Notes: generated from the letters alone by a model not told the origin. A DNA stretch of 64,000 nt from Salinimicrobium sp. TH3 (GCF_026676115.1 NZ_JAPONB010000001.1:620001-684000), one strand, 5' to 3'; shown: positions 15,303-23,962, counted from the stretch's first letter. A program made the numbers and translations.

Positions 15303-15724
15303 AGATCCATCTAAAAAGGCTCAACGACAATTACCATTTTGAAACAGTTAATGAACGCGGCAATGTAATTCATCTCGATAACAAGAGTGAACCGAATTCG
15401 CAGGGAGCAAGCCCAATGGAATTGCTACTTATGGGAATTGCTGGTTGCAGTGGGATCGATATCGTAATGATCCTGAAAAAACAACAACTTGAGATGACTA
15501 ATCTGGAGATGGATGTGGAAGGTTTTAGAGTTGACGGTGCTGTTCCCAATGTTTTCACCAGAATTCACCTAAAGATAACTATTGACGGGGAAATTCCTGA
15601 AAATAAAGCAAAAAGAGCAGTAGATCTTTCCCTGGAAAAGTACTGTTCAGTTGCAAAAATGTTGGAGAAAACTGCAGAGATCACTACAGAAGTCATCCTT
15701 AACGGTTCGCCTGTAAAGAAATAA
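15299..15724 (+). CDS. OsmC-family protein
   Basis: This is a 141-residue OsmC-fold protein. It has GASPMELLLMGIAGCSGIDI, broken here as the helix bearing the conserved Cys, and the second motif EKYCSVAKML with a second Cys. The pair is the redox site of OsmC/Ohr proteins that reduce peroxides with thiols. ATGA overlap with hom shows it is the last gene of the methionine operon. A role in sulfur-compound or thiol metabolism is suggested by the context but not demonstrated. Confidence 0.85.
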   Translation: MKIHLKRLNDNYHFETVNERGNVIHLDNKSEPNSQGASPMELLLMGIAGCSGIDIVMILKKQQLEMTNLEMDVEGFRVDGAVPNVFTRIHLKITIDGEIPENKAKRAVDLSLEKYCSVAKMLEKTAEITTEVILNGSPVKK

Positions 15725-15742
15725 TTCCGGCGCCGGTCCCCC

Positions 15743-16834
15743 ATGCGAAAACTGCTGCTCCTTTTTTTAATTTGCCTTGGCCAGACTGCTTTTTCGCAGG
15801 AGAAGCATTATTCTATAGAGGCAAATTATTTCTACGGCAACATCTGGGAGCACAACCCGAATATTTCACATTTGATCACTGATCATCCTTATGGATTGCT
15901 CTTGCATTTCAACCGGAAAACCTATGGAGATCAGGCCTGGGAGCGGCGGTATAATTATCCTAATGTAGGATTTTCACTTTCTTATCAGGATCTCAAAAAT
16001 GAACATTTGGGAGAGAATTTTGGAGCCTATGCGCACCTCGGATTCTATTTTCTGAAGCGACACCTTTTGCTGAAGGTTGGACAAGGCCTGGCAGTGACTA
16101 CGAATCCTTATCACCCGGATGATAATTACCGAAACAATGCCTACGGCTCCCGCATCCTCAGTTCCACGATCTTCACCGGAAATCTGCAGTTCGAAAACCT
16201 CATTGGCGGTCTCGGCTTTCAAACCGGCCTCGCCCTTATTCACTATTCCAATGCCGATTTTAAGTCCCCCAACAGCTCAACCAACACGCTGGCCTGGAAC
16301 GCCGGGCTCAACTATGACTTTAACCATGGCTCCCAAAGAGAATTTATTCCTAAAGATCCAAAAGTGCCATTTTCGGCACCTGTAGGATACAACCTGGTAT
16401 TGCGCAGCGGAGTAAATACTCCCGGAGTCATAGGATCTGAATCCTATCCTTTTTTAACTTTGTCGGCCTATGCAGATAAGTCCCTGAACCATAAAAGCAC
16501 CCTGCAGGCAGGTACAGAACTGTTCCTTTCAAGGGCCATGGAGGAATATATCTATTTCCATTCTGTTGCCTTTCCTTTGGATGGTTCTGCCGGAGATGAA
16601 GACGCGAAACGGGTAGGGATCTTTGCGGGACATCAGCTGACTTTTAGGAAGCTTAGCCTCATTACGCATTTGGGATATTATGTTTACTATCCCTACGACA
16701 AATATGTGGATAGAATTTACAATAGGGTAGGTTTGCAAAGAGAGATATGGAATGACCTTTTTGGATCTGTAACCGTCCGCTCCCATGGTGCAAATGCTGA
16801 GGCAGTTGAATTTTCAATAGGATATCGCCTATGA
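15743..16834 (+). CDS. PagL-like acyloxyacyl hydrolase / lipid A deacylase, outer membrane
   Basis: This 363-residue protein has a signal peptide (MRKLLLLFLICLGQTAFSQ) and a β-barrel body. The segment LALIHYSNADFKSPNSSTN holds an adjacent His and Ser (H-Y-S-N), matching the active-site His-Ser of PagL-type lipid A 3-O-deacylases. In Bacteroidetes such proteins are annotated as acyloxyacyl hydrolases and are longer than the Gram-negative prototype of about 170 residues. The last residues IGYRL fit an outer-membrane strand. It overlaps the next gene by four bases. Activity on lipid A is inferred from the motif. Confidence 0.65.
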   Translation: MRKLLLLFLICLGQTAFSQEKHYSIEANYFYGNIWEHNPNISHLITDHPYGLLLHFNRKTYGDQAWERRYNYPNVGFSLSYQDLKNEHLGENFGAYAHLGFYFLKRHLLLKVGQGLAVTTNPYHPDDNYRNNAYGSRILSSTIFTGNLQFENLIGGLGFQTGLALIHYSNADFKSPNSSTNTLAWNAGLNYDFNHGSQREFIPKDPKVPFSAPVGYNLVLRSGVNTPGVIGSESYPFLTLSAYADKSLNHKSTLQAGTELFLSRAMEEYIYFHSVAFPLDGSAGDEDAKRVGIFAGHQLTFRKLSLITHLGYYVYYPYDKYVDRIYNRVGLQREIWNDLFGSVTVRSHGANAEAVEFSIGYRL

Positions 16835-17601
16835 AACAGCTGCTGAAAAAATATCTGCCGGTTTTGCCCTTTTTGGCACTCCTGTCTCTGGTGAGCTGTG
16901 ATACAGAAGACACACCCGATTGTTTCCAAACTGCCGGGAAAAAGATTACAAAAGAAATTCGGGTGAAAACTTTTCACGAGCTCCTTGTTTATGAGGATAT
17001 CAACCTGTACATAGAGCAGGGGACAGAACATAAGGTTGTTGTAGAAACAGGGGAGAACCTAATGAAGGAGATCTCTGCTGAAGTAGTGGACGGCAGACTC
17101 ATACTTCGAAATTCCAACGGATGTAATTTTTTGCGGGATTATGGTCTTACCAGTATCTACGTTACCGTCCCTAATCTGGAGTGGCTGCAAAACTCAGGAA
17201 ACCAAGTTATACGAAGTGTGGGGGAATTACATTTTCCTGAAATCTGGCTTCGCAGTCTTAACCAGGAACGCGCAAAAGGAGTGTATACCGTAGGGGATTT
17301 TGACTTGCACCTTGTTTCAAATCTTGTGCGGGTGACTGGGGATGATTTTTCCAATTTCTTTCTTCGCGGGGAGACAGATTATTTGAATCTCTATATCGCC
17401 AATGGTGACGGCAGGGTGGAAGCACAGGAAATGATCGCAGGGACAGTAGAGATACAGCACCGTGGAACGAATAAGTTGCTTGTGAATCCGCAGCAGGTGT
17501 TGAAGGGGGAGATAAGAAGTACCGGTGATGTGATCTCTGTAAACCGCCCGCCCGTAGTGCAGGTGGAGACGTTCTATACCGGGAAATTGATCTTTGAGTA
17601 A
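16831..17601 (+). CDS. DUF2807 (head GIN domain) lipoprotein
   Basis: This 256-residue lipoprotein has the lipobox LALLSLVSC (Cys23). Most of the chain is a right-handed β-helix-like run of short strands (FHELLVYEDINLYIEQG, ISAEVVDGRLILRN), which is typical of DUF2807 proteins. These are widespread in Bacteroidetes and have no known biochemical role. Cell-surface or periplasmic exposure is expected. It is coupled to the PagL-like gene by an ATGA overlap and is followed by inverted repeats. Confidence 0.8.
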   Translation: MKQLLKKYLPVLPFLALLSLVSCDTEDTPDCFQTAGKKITKEIRVKTFHELLVYEDINLYIEQGTEHKVVVETGENLMKEISAEVVDGRLILRNSNGCNFLRDYGLTSIYVTVPNLEWLQNSGNQVIRSVGELHFPEIWLRSLNQERAKGVYTVGDFDLHLVSNLVRVTGDDFSNFFLRGETDYLNLYIANGDGRVEAQEMIAGTVEIQHRGTNKLLVNPQQVLKGEIRSTGDVISVNRPPVVQVETFYTGKLIFE

Positions 17602-17612
17602 AAAGGAAGTTT

Positions 17613-17674
17613 CGGCACGGATCACAGATCCGCGCCATCTTTTCATTGTTGGCGCGGATCTGCAATCCGTGCCG
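17613..17674. repeat. 25-base inverted repeat element
   Basis: The arms CGGCACGGATCACAGATCCG... (17613-17637) and its complement (17650-17674) match at 23 of 25 positions around a 12-base loop. The element is GC-rich, has no T tract, and lies after the DUF2807 gene between convergent genes. Confidence 0.85.
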
Positions 17675-17689
17675 GGGATTTTAACCAAT

Positions 17690-17722
17690 AACCCTTTCAG
17701 GGTTTGGAACCCTGAAAGGGTT
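17690..17722. terminator. Perfect 15-base inverted repeat, likely bidirectional transcription end
   Basis: AACCCTTTCAGGGTT, loop TGG, AACCCTGAAAGGGTT. It lies between convergent genes, three bases from the gldA stop. A near-identical element occurs at 24418. No T run follows, so termination is uncertain. Confidence 0.6.
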
Positions 17723-17724
17723 GA

Positions 17725-18624
17725 CTATTTCTTCAGCGTTAATTCTGAAAATAAATTCTCCAGGTTCTTATTCTTTCGGTTTAACTGTAGGGTTTTTAAT
17801 CCGTTATCGTGGGCGAAGTCAAACACTGTAGGGCGCATGTCTTTTTGGGTCTCGAAAGTAAGTTCATATACAAAACCTCCGGTATTCCTGGTGTGCATCA
17901 AATGTGGAAGTTGCTGCAGGGCAACTTCTTCAATACGGTAGTCAAATTCTACTTCGATGATCTGCACCTGTTCGTCGCGTAGTTCTGCAAGACTTTTATC
18001 GGCTACAATTTTTCCTTTGTTGATAATAATCACCCGTTCGCATAACGCCTCCACTTCACGCATGACGTGGGTGGAGAGAAAAATGGTTTTTTCTTTTCCG
18101 GTTTGTTTGATTAATTCTCTTATTTCGACCAATTGGTTGGGGTCCAATCCTGTGGTAGGTTCATCCAGGATCAAAACTTCGGGGTCGTGTAAGAGGGCGT
18201 TCGCAAGACCTACCCGCTGCCTAAAACCTTTGGAGAGTTGTTCGATCTTTTTATTGGCTTCGGGCAACAGCCCGGTTTGAACAATGACTTCTTCAATTCG
18301 GCTTTTTGGCACCTTATAAATGAGCGCATTGAACTCGAGGTATTCCCGCACGTACATTTCTGTATAAAGGGAATTATGTTCTGGTAAATACCCTGTGCTT
18401 CTTTGTGCATCCAGCATTTCTTCTGTAAGGAGATGACCGTTAACAGTAGCTTCTCCCGAAGATGGCTGCAAATAGCCTGTAAGGATCTTCATTAGGGTTG
18501 ATTTTCCCGCACCGTTGGGGCCGAGAAAGCCTACAATTTCCCCTTTTTGAATAGAAAAGGAAACCTCGTCAAGGGCCTTTTGCTCCCCGTAATATTTTGA
18601 GATCTTATTTACCTGTATGGACAT
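17725..18624 (-). CDS. gldA: GldA, ATP-binding subunit of the gliding/T9SS-associated ABC transporter
   Basis: This 299-residue ABC ATPase has Walker A GPNGAGKST (near residue 35), signature LSKGFRQRVGLANAL, Walker B VLILDEPTTGLDP and the switch His in STHV. The C-terminal 80 residues (VEVEFDYRIEEVALQQL and after) form the extra domain seen in GldA of Flavobacterium, whose length this matches. GldA works with the membrane proteins GldF and GldG, which are not in this window. The identification as GldA rather than a generic exporter rests on overall similarity from memory. Confidence 0.8.
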   Translation of the reverse strand: MSIQVNKISKYYGEQKALDEVSFSIQKGEIVGFLGPNGAGKSTLMKILTGYLQPSSGEATVNGHLLTEEMLDAQRSTGYLPEHNSLYTEMYVREYLEFNALIYKVPKSRIEEVIVQTGLLPEANKKIEQLSKGFRQRVGLANALLHDPEVLILDEPTTGLDPNQLVEIRELIKQTGKEKTIFLSTHVMREVEALCERVIIINKGKIVADKSLAELRDEQVQIIEVEFDYRIEEVALQQLPHLMHTRNTGGFVYELTFETQKDMRPTVFDFAHDNGLKTLQLNRKNKNLENLFSELTLKK

Positions 18625-18766
18625 AGCAGCTTTTTTTCAAAAGTAAATCAACTTTTTCAAAAGAAGGAAATTTTAGAAGGAGAAGTCCGGAGCAAAGGAA
18701 TTTTACTAAATCGTTCTCGTGAATTATCACAAAAAAAATATCGTTTTCTGAAAATATGTACTACAT

Positions 18767-18774
18767 TAGCTTTT
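18767..18774 (+). promoter_or_regulatory. Possible -7 element for the aromatic leader
   Basis: TAGCTTTT matches seven of eight positions of TAnnTTTG and ends eight bases before the leader start codon. No TTG is seen at -33, so this is a weak call. Confidence 0.35.
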
Positions 18775-18781
18775 CACAAAG

Positions 18782-18865
18782 ATGAGAATGAGCAATTTAT
18801 TTATCTGGAACGCCTGGTATTATTTTTATTTCTATTCAAGAGATAGGATCGGGAGTGCCGTATAA
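18782..18865 (+). CDS. Aromatic (Trp/Tyr/Phe) leader peptide
   Basis: This is a 27-codon ORF whose residues 7-18 read FIWNAWYYFYFY: two Trp, four Tyr and three Phe in twelve codons. It is followed by a terminator and then the pheA-tyrA operon. ATCGGGA (18848-18854), inside the ORF just behind the aromatic run, repeats the sequence of the terminator's right arm. It is perfectly complementary to TCCCGAT (18890-18896) of the left arm. A ribosome stalled for lack of charged aromatic tRNA would let this antiterminator form and allow readthrough into pheA. The peptide itself probably has no other role. Confidence 0.88.
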   Translation: MRMSNLFIWNAWYYFYFYSRDRIGSAV

Positions 18866-18885
18866 TTAGATCAATAGTTATAACC

Positions 18886-18918
18886 AAAATCCCGATGTAA
18901 GCATCGGGATTTTTTTTT
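18886..18918 (+). terminator. Attenuator terminator of the aromatic operon
   Basis: AAAATCCCGATG / CATCGGGATTTT, a 12-base-pair stem with loop TAAG and a run of nine T. It ends nine bases before the pheA start codon, so it must be bypassed for expression. Confidence 0.92.
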
Positions 18919-18926
18919 GCCGTAAA

Positions 18927-19754
18927 ATGGAAGAAAAAATAGCCATACAGGGAATAAAAGGATCTTTTCACCACCAGGTGGCCCTGGAATATTTTGGGGA
19001 GGAAGTGCCCGTGGATGAATGCCAGTCCTTTAGGGAGGTAGTTGACAGTTTGCTAAATAACCGGGCTATAAGTGCTGTTATGGCAATTGAAAATTCTACA
19101 GCGGGAACTATTCTGCCTAATTATGCCCTTATTGATGAGAACAATCTTCAAATAAAAGGGGAGCATTATATTCCCATTTTCATGAACCTTATGGTGCTTC
19201 CGGGCCAGAAGATATCAGAAATAAAAAAAGTTTGTTCTCACCCAATGGCCCTGTTGCAGTGCCAGGCTTTCTTCAAAGAATACCCACATATAGAACTTAT
19301 TGAAGATACCGATACTGCAGATGTTGCGAAAAGGATAAGCGAACACAAGTTGAAGGGAGTCGCGGCTGTGGCAAGCAAAGCAGCGGCCAGAATTTATGGA
19401 CTGGAGATCCTTAATGAAGGAATCCAGACTATGAAAAGTAATTCCACACGATTCCTTGTGCTTTCCTCCAAAAATGCGGCCCCTGTGGTCACCGGCGTAG
19501 ATAAGGCTTCTTTAAAATTCGTGCTTGAGAATAAAAGAGGAAGCCTGGTAAGTGTATTAAATATTTTACGGGATTTTGATCTTGATATGACCAAGATACA
19601 AAGTGTTCCGGTGGTTGATATCCCCTGGAAATATGCATTTTTTATAGATGTGCTGTTTCAGGATGAAGAGGAATTTCAAAAGGTATTGGAGATCCTTTCA
19701 GGATTAACTGAAGAATTAAAAGTATTGGGGATTTATAAAAACGGGTTATTATGA
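18927..19754 (+). CDS. pheA: Prephenate dehydratase
   Basis: This 275-residue enzyme converts prephenate to phenylpyruvate for phenylalanine synthesis. The periplasmic-binding-protein-like catalytic part includes IQGIKGSFHHQVAL at the N terminus, AVMAIENSTAGTI (near residue 53) and the conserved NSTRFLVL (near residue 172). An ACT domain (about residues 190-275, KRGSLVSVLNILRDFDLDMTKIQS in part) provides feedback by phenylalanine. It is not fused to chorismate mutase, which is instead attached to the DAHP synthase three genes downstream. It overlaps the aminotransferase gene by four bases. Confidence 0.93.
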   Translation: MEEKIAIQGIKGSFHHQVALEYFGEEVPVDECQSFREVVDSLLNNRAISAVMAIENSTAGTILPNYALIDENNLQIKGEHYIPIFMNLMVLPGQKISEIKKVCSHPMALLQCQAFFKEYPHIELIEDTDTADVAKRISEHKLKGVAAVASKAAARIYGLEILNEGIQTMKSNSTRFLVLSSKNAAPVVTGVDKASLKFVLENKRGSLVSVLNILRDFDLDMTKIQSVPVVDIPWKYAFFIDVLFQDEEEFQKVLEILSGLTEELKVLGIYKNGLL

Positions 19755-20899
19755 TAGCACAAGCCAGCAGATTAAATCATGTTGAGGAATACTACTTCTC
19801 AACAAAATTGAAGGAAGTGAGGGCTTTACAGGATTCCGGGAAGCCTATTATTAATTTGGGAGTGGGAAGCCCGGACCTTGCACCACCTCCACAGGTGATG
19901 ACGGCACTGCACCAGGCCTTGCTCAACCCCGATGCTCACCAGTATCAGCCCTATCGCGGAACAAATGATTTTAGAAAGGCAATAGCAGAATTCTACCAAA
20001 ACTTCTATGGCGTTGCATTAAACTCTGAAACCGAGATCCTTCCCCTTATGGGCAGCAAGGAGGGAATCACGCATATTTCGATGGCATTTTTAAATGAAGG
20101 AGATGAGGTGCTGGTACCAAATCCCGGCTATCCCACTTATGCTGCTGTTAGTCGTTTAGTAGGGGCCAGTACAGTGTTTTATGATCTTAGTGAAGAAACA
20201 GGGTGGCTGCCAGATTTTGAGCAACTGGAAAAGCGGGATTTGAGCAGGGTGAAATTGATGTGGGTGAATTATCCTAACATGCCTACCGGTGCGGTGGCAA
20301 AAAAGGCAATTTTCGAACAGCTTATTGCCTTCGGAAAAAAGCATCACATTCTAATCGTCAATGACAACCCGTACAGCTTTATTTTAAATGAGGAGCCGGA
20401 AAGTATTCTGAAGTATGCCGATGATACAGACGGCGTGCTGGAGCTGAATTCTTTAAGTAAGAGCTTCAATATGTCTGGCTGGCGTATAGGTATGCTTTGC
20501 GGAAGTGAGAAGCACATCAATTCTGTCCTGAAAGTGAAGACCAACATGGACAGCGGAATGTTTTTTCCGCTACAGGCGGGTGCGGCAATGGCAATGAGAC
20601 TTCCGCCAGACTGGTTTAGGGAGCAGAATAAGATCTACCTGCGCCGGAAGGAAAAGATTAGTATACTGGCAGAGGCCCTTGACTGTAGTTTTACCCGGGA
20701 TCAAACGGGAATGTTTTTATGGTGCCGGGTACCACAAGGTATTACTTCGGAAGCTTTTGTGGACCATCTTTTAAAGCAGTATCATATTTTTGTGGCCCCG
20801 GGTTTTATTTTTGGCAGTCAGGGAGAAGGATATATAAGATTTTCCCTCTGTTCGCCTGAAGAAACTATTATTAAAGCCTGTAAAAGATTATCAGCATGA
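19751..20899 (+). CDS. Class I/II aminotransferase of the aromatic operon
   Basis: This 382-residue fold-type I PLP aminotransferase has YQPYRGTNDFRKAI, PNPGYPTY, VNYPNMPTGA and the PLP lysine in SLSKSFNMSGWRIG (Lys237). The C-terminal GFIFGSQGEGYIRFSL contains the Arg that binds the substrate carboxylate. Placed between pheA and tyrA with ATGA overlaps on both sides, it most likely aminates phenylpyruvate and 4-hydroxyphenylpyruvate as the last step to Phe and Tyr. It could also act on aspartate or prephenate. Confidence 0.88.
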   Translation: MIAQASRLNHVEEYYFSTKLKEVRALQDSGKPIINLGVGSPDLAPPPQVMTALHQALLNPDAHQYQPYRGTNDFRKAIAEFYQNFYGVALNSETEILPLMGSKEGITHISMAFLNEGDEVLVPNPGYPTYAAVSRLVGASTVFYDLSEETGWLPDFEQLEKRDLSRVKLMWVNYPNMPTGAVAKKAIFEQLIAFGKKHHILIVNDNPYSFILNEEPESILKYADDTDGVLELNSLSKSFNMSGWRIGMLCGSEKHINSVLKVKTNMDSGMFFPLQAGAAMAMRLPPDWFREQNKIYLRRKEKISILAEALDCSFTRDQTGMFLWCRVPQGITSEAFVDHLLKQYHIFVAPGFIFGSQGEGYIRFSLCSPEETIIKACKRLSA

Positions 20900-21744
20900 A
20901 GGTTAATATAATAGGTTTAGGTTTAATAGGCGGCTCGTTTGCTCTTGGAATAAGAAAGGCATTTCCCGATGTTGAAATTCTGGGGATTGATGCAAGTGAA
21001 GCTCACCTCCACAAGGCTGCTGAGTTAAAACTTATTGACGATGCTGCGGAATTTGGGGAAATAAAGGAGGCAGATGTCGTGATAATAGCCGTTCCTGTTG
21101 ATGCGGCAAAAAAAGTAGCCATTGAGGTGCTGGATAAAGTAGGTGTAAATACCCTTGTTTTTGATGCAGGTTCGACAAAGGCAGGCCTGTGTGAAACTAT
21201 AGCAACACATCCTAACCGGCGGAATTTTCTTGCAGCTCATCCTATTGCGGGTACTGAATTTTCAGGACCTTCAGCCGCTGTAGAAGACCTCTTTAGAAAC
21301 AAGACCAACATTATTTGTGAAGTGGAAAAGACAGCCTTTAAACTTCAGGAAAGAGCACTGGAAATTTTTCAGAAGCTGGGAATGCGCATTAGGTATATGG
21401 ATCCAAAATCCCATGACAGGCATATCGCCTATGTTTCTCACCTGTCACACATCAGCTCTTTTATGTTGGGAAAAACCGTACTTGAAAAAGAGCAGAACGA
21501 GAAAGACATTTTTGACCTGGCAGGAAGTGGATTCGCATCCACAGTGCGGCTGGCAAAAAGTTCCCCCGCCATGTGGACTCCAATTTTTCAGCAGAACAAA
21601 GGCAACATCCTGGAGACGCTGGATGAATACATTAGCAATCTTACCAAATTCAAAAACCTTATCGAAAATGATGATTTTGAGGAGGTTTTTCTGGAGATGG
21701 AAAGAACGAATCATATTAAAACAATTTTAAACGGAATAAACTGA
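20896..21744 (+). CDS. tyrA: Prephenate dehydrogenase
   Basis: This 282-residue TyrA oxidises prephenate to 4-hydroxyphenylpyruvate. The NAD motif GLGLIGGSFALG is at residues 6-17. FDAGSTKAG and AAHPIAGTEFSGP carry the expected catalytic and substrate-binding residues, and HDRHIAYVSHLSH contains the conserved His-x-His. There is no fused chorismate mutase or ACT domain. It is the third gene of the leader-controlled operon, overlapping the aminotransferase by four bases and seven bases from the next gene. Confidence 0.92.
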   Translation: MKVNIIGLGLIGGSFALGIRKAFPDVEILGIDASEAHLHKAAELKLIDDAAEFGEIKEADVVIIAVPVDAAKKVAIEVLDKVGVNTLVFDAGSTKAGLCETIATHPNRRNFLAAHPIAGTEFSGPSAAVEDLFRNKTNIICEVEKTAFKLQERALEIFQKLGMRIRYMDPKSHDRHIAYVSHLSHISSFMLGKTVLEKEQNEKDIFDLAGSGFASTVRLAKSSPAMWTPIFQQNKGNILETLDEYISNLTKFKNLIENDDFEEVFLEMERTNHIKTILNGIN

Positions 21745-21751
21745 TCATAAA

Positions 21752-22840
21752 ATGGAAAATAAAAAAGAACTGAGAACCTGGCTGGACAATTTTGGACTGG
21801 ATCATCCTCTTGTAATTGCCGGCCCCTGCAGTGCAGAAACTGAGGAGCAGGTACTCAAAATAGCACACCAGTTAAAAGACACCGATGCCACAGTTCTTAG
21901 GGCTGGGATATGGAAACCGAGAACCCGCCCGGGAAATTTTGAAGGTGTGGGTGCGCTTGGGCTAAAATGGCTTCAAAAGGCCAAGGAAGAGACGGGAATG
22001 CTTACTACGACTGAAGTAGCGAACCCAAACCACGTGGATCTTGCCCTCAAACATGATATTGATATCCTGTGGATAGGCGCCCGAACTACGGTTTCCCCTT
22101 TCATTATTCAGGAGATAGCCGATGCTCTTAAAGGAACAGATAAGGTGGTGCTGGTGAAAAATCCTGTGAACCCCGATCTTTCCCTTTGGCTGGGAGCGGT
22201 GGAGAGGTTTTACACCAGTGACATCAAAAATCTTGGGGTGATCCACCGCGGATTCTCCACTTACGAAAAGACCAGGTACAGGAATAATCCTGAATGGCAG
22301 ATTCCTATTGATCTACAGACAAAATTTCCCGATTTGCCGTTGATCCTTGATCCATCACACATTGCAGGAAACAGGACGTCGATCTTTGATCTTTGCCAAA
22401 CGGCCCTGGACCTTAACTATGACGGACTCATGGTAGAGACGCACCACGACCCCGATAACGCATGGAGTGACGCAGCCCAACAAATTACGCCGGCCACACT
22501 GGTGCAGTTTATGGAAGATTTGAGGATAAGGAAAGTGATTTCTGAAAGTGAGGAATTTAAATCGAAACTTCAAAGTTTGAGAGCGATGATAGATATTGCC
22601 GATACTCAGTTACTGGACGTTTTATCGAGAAGAATGAAAATATCGGATGAAATAGGGAAAGCTAAAAAATCTCAAAACGTAGCGGTACTTCAGAATCAGC
22701 GATGGAGTGAAATTCTGGAAAAAATGACCGCAGAAGGGCAGCAAAATGGATTGAGTGAAGAATTTATCATGAGAATCTTCAAGGCAATTCACCAGGAATC
22801 AATCGACCACCAGGAGAAGATCATGAGATCTATGCAGTAA
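21752..22840 (+). CDS. DAHP synthase fused to chorismate mutase
   Basis: This is a 362-residue bifunctional enzyme. Residues 10-260 are a type I beta DAHP synthase (VIAGPCSAET, LRAGIWKPRTRPGNFEG, DPSHIAGNRTSIF), which makes the first intermediate of the shikimate pathway. Residues 275-360 are an AroQ chorismate mutase helix bundle (LRAMIDIADTQLLDVLSRRM, HQESIDHQEKIMR), which makes prephenate for the neighbouring PheA and TyrA. The fusion places the entry and branch steps of aromatic synthesis in one protein. Similar DAHP synthase-mutase fusions are known, where the mutase part mediates feedback by prephenate. Confidence 0.92.
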   Translation: MENKKELRTWLDNFGLDHPLVIAGPCSAETEEQVLKIAHQLKDTDATVLRAGIWKPRTRPGNFEGVGALGLKWLQKAKEETGMLTTTEVANPNHVDLALKHDIDILWIGARTTVSPFIIQEIADALKGTDKVVLVKNPVNPDLSLWLGAVERFYTSDIKNLGVIHRGFSTYEKTRYRNNPEWQIPIDLQTKFPDLPLILDPSHIAGNRTSIFDLCQTALDLNYDGLMVETHHDPDNAWSDAAQQITPATLVQFMEDLRIRKVISESEEFKSKLQSLRAMIDIADTQLLDVLSRRMKISDEIGKAKKSQNVAVLQNQRWSEILEKMTAEGQQNGLSEEFIMRIFKAIHQESIDHQEKIMRSMQ

Positions 22841-22912
22841 ATTCCTGTGTTTATTTTTTCAGGTACAGATGCTGCAATGCGGTAAAATAATAGGTAATGA
22901 AAATTTATAATG

Positions 22913-22920
22913 TAATTTTG
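22913..22920 (+). promoter_or_regulatory. -7 promoter element (TAATTTTG)
   Basis: TAATTTTG is an exact TAnnTTTG match 86 bases before rsgA. No TTG is evident at -33. It probably drives rsgA-dtd and the genes behind them. Confidence 0.5.
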
Positions 22921-23005
22921 CCTATCTAGTTAAAAGCACAGAATACATGGTTTTGAGTGCTTTCTTTTTCCATTGCGGAAAGTTTTCAAAACCTAAAATA
23001 ATTTT

Positions 23006-23962
23006 ATGACAGGAACTGTTTACAAATCTACCGGAAGTTGGTATCAGGTAAAAGCTGATGACGGAAACTTTTATCAATGCCGAATTAAAGGAAAGTTCAG
23101 GATCAAGGGTATTAAAAGCACCAATCCTGTGGCTGTGGGAGACCGGGTGGAATTTAAACTGGAAAATACCAACGATGAAGATCAAAACGGGGTGATCACA
23201 GGGATCAAGGAGCGGGAAAACTATATTATCCGCAAATCGGTTAACCTGTCAAAGCAAACGCACATTATTGCCTCAAACATTGATCAGGCCTTTTTACTGG
23301 TCACCCTTAAAAATCCGCCAACCTTTACCGTTTTTATTGATCGTTTTCTTATCACTGCAGAAGCATATGAGATCAAGGCAATTTTGCTTTTCAACAAGAT
23401 CGATACTTATAAAGATGATGAGCTGGACGAAGTGAAATATCTCGCAGCCATGTATCGCCAAATCGGTTATCAATGTATAGGAATTTCGGCAAAGACCGGA
23501 AAAAAAGTGGAGCAGGTAAAAGAGCTTATGAAGGGGAAAACCAGTTTGATCTCCGGTCATAGCGGAACGGGGAAGTCTACTTTAATTAATGCGATCGAAC
23601 CTAAACTGGACCTGAAGACTACCGAGATTTCTGAGCAGCACCGTCAGGGCCAGCATACAACTACCTTTGCTGAAATGTATGATCTTGATTTTGGTGCCCA
23701 GATCATTGATACTCCCGGGATAAAAGGCTTTGGGGTAGTAGATATTGAAAAAGAGGAATTAGGGAACTATTTTCCCGAGTTCTTTGCGCGGAAAAAGGAC
23801 TGTAAGTTCTATAATTGCCTTCACCTGGAAGAACCCAAGTGTGCTGTAAAAGAGGCATTGGAAGCCGGGGAGATCCCGTGGTCCCGTTATAAAAGTTATC
23901 TGCAAATATTGAAAGGCGAAGACGAACAGAATTATCGATTCGACAATTACCAGCCCGAATGA
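23006..23962 (+). CDS. rsgA: Ribosome small-subunit-dependent GTPase A
   Basis: This 318-residue protein has an OB-fold N-terminus and a circularly permuted GTPase domain: NKID (G4) precedes SGHSGTGKST (G1) and DTPGIKGFG (G3), as in RsgA/YjeQ. A C-terminal zinc finger, CKFYNCLHLEEPKC, supplies the Cys and His ligands. The protein helps mature the 30S ribosomal subunit. Its 3' end overlaps dtd by four bases. Confidence 0.95.
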   Translation: MTGTVYKSTGSWYQVKADDGNFYQCRIKGKFRIKGIKSTNPVAVGDRVEFKLENTNDEDQNGVITGIKERENYIIRKSVNLSKQTHIIASNIDQAFLLVTLKNPPTFTVFIDRFLITAEAYEIKAILLFNKIDTYKDDELDEVKYLAAMYRQIGYQCIGISAKTGKKVEQVKELMKGKTSLISGHSGTGKSTLINAIEPKLDLKTTEISEQHRQGQHTTTFAEMYDLDFGAQIIDTPGIKGFGVVDIEKEELGNYFPEFFARKKDCKFYNCLHLEEPKCAVKEALEAGEIPWSRYKSYLQILKGEDEQNYRFDNYQPE

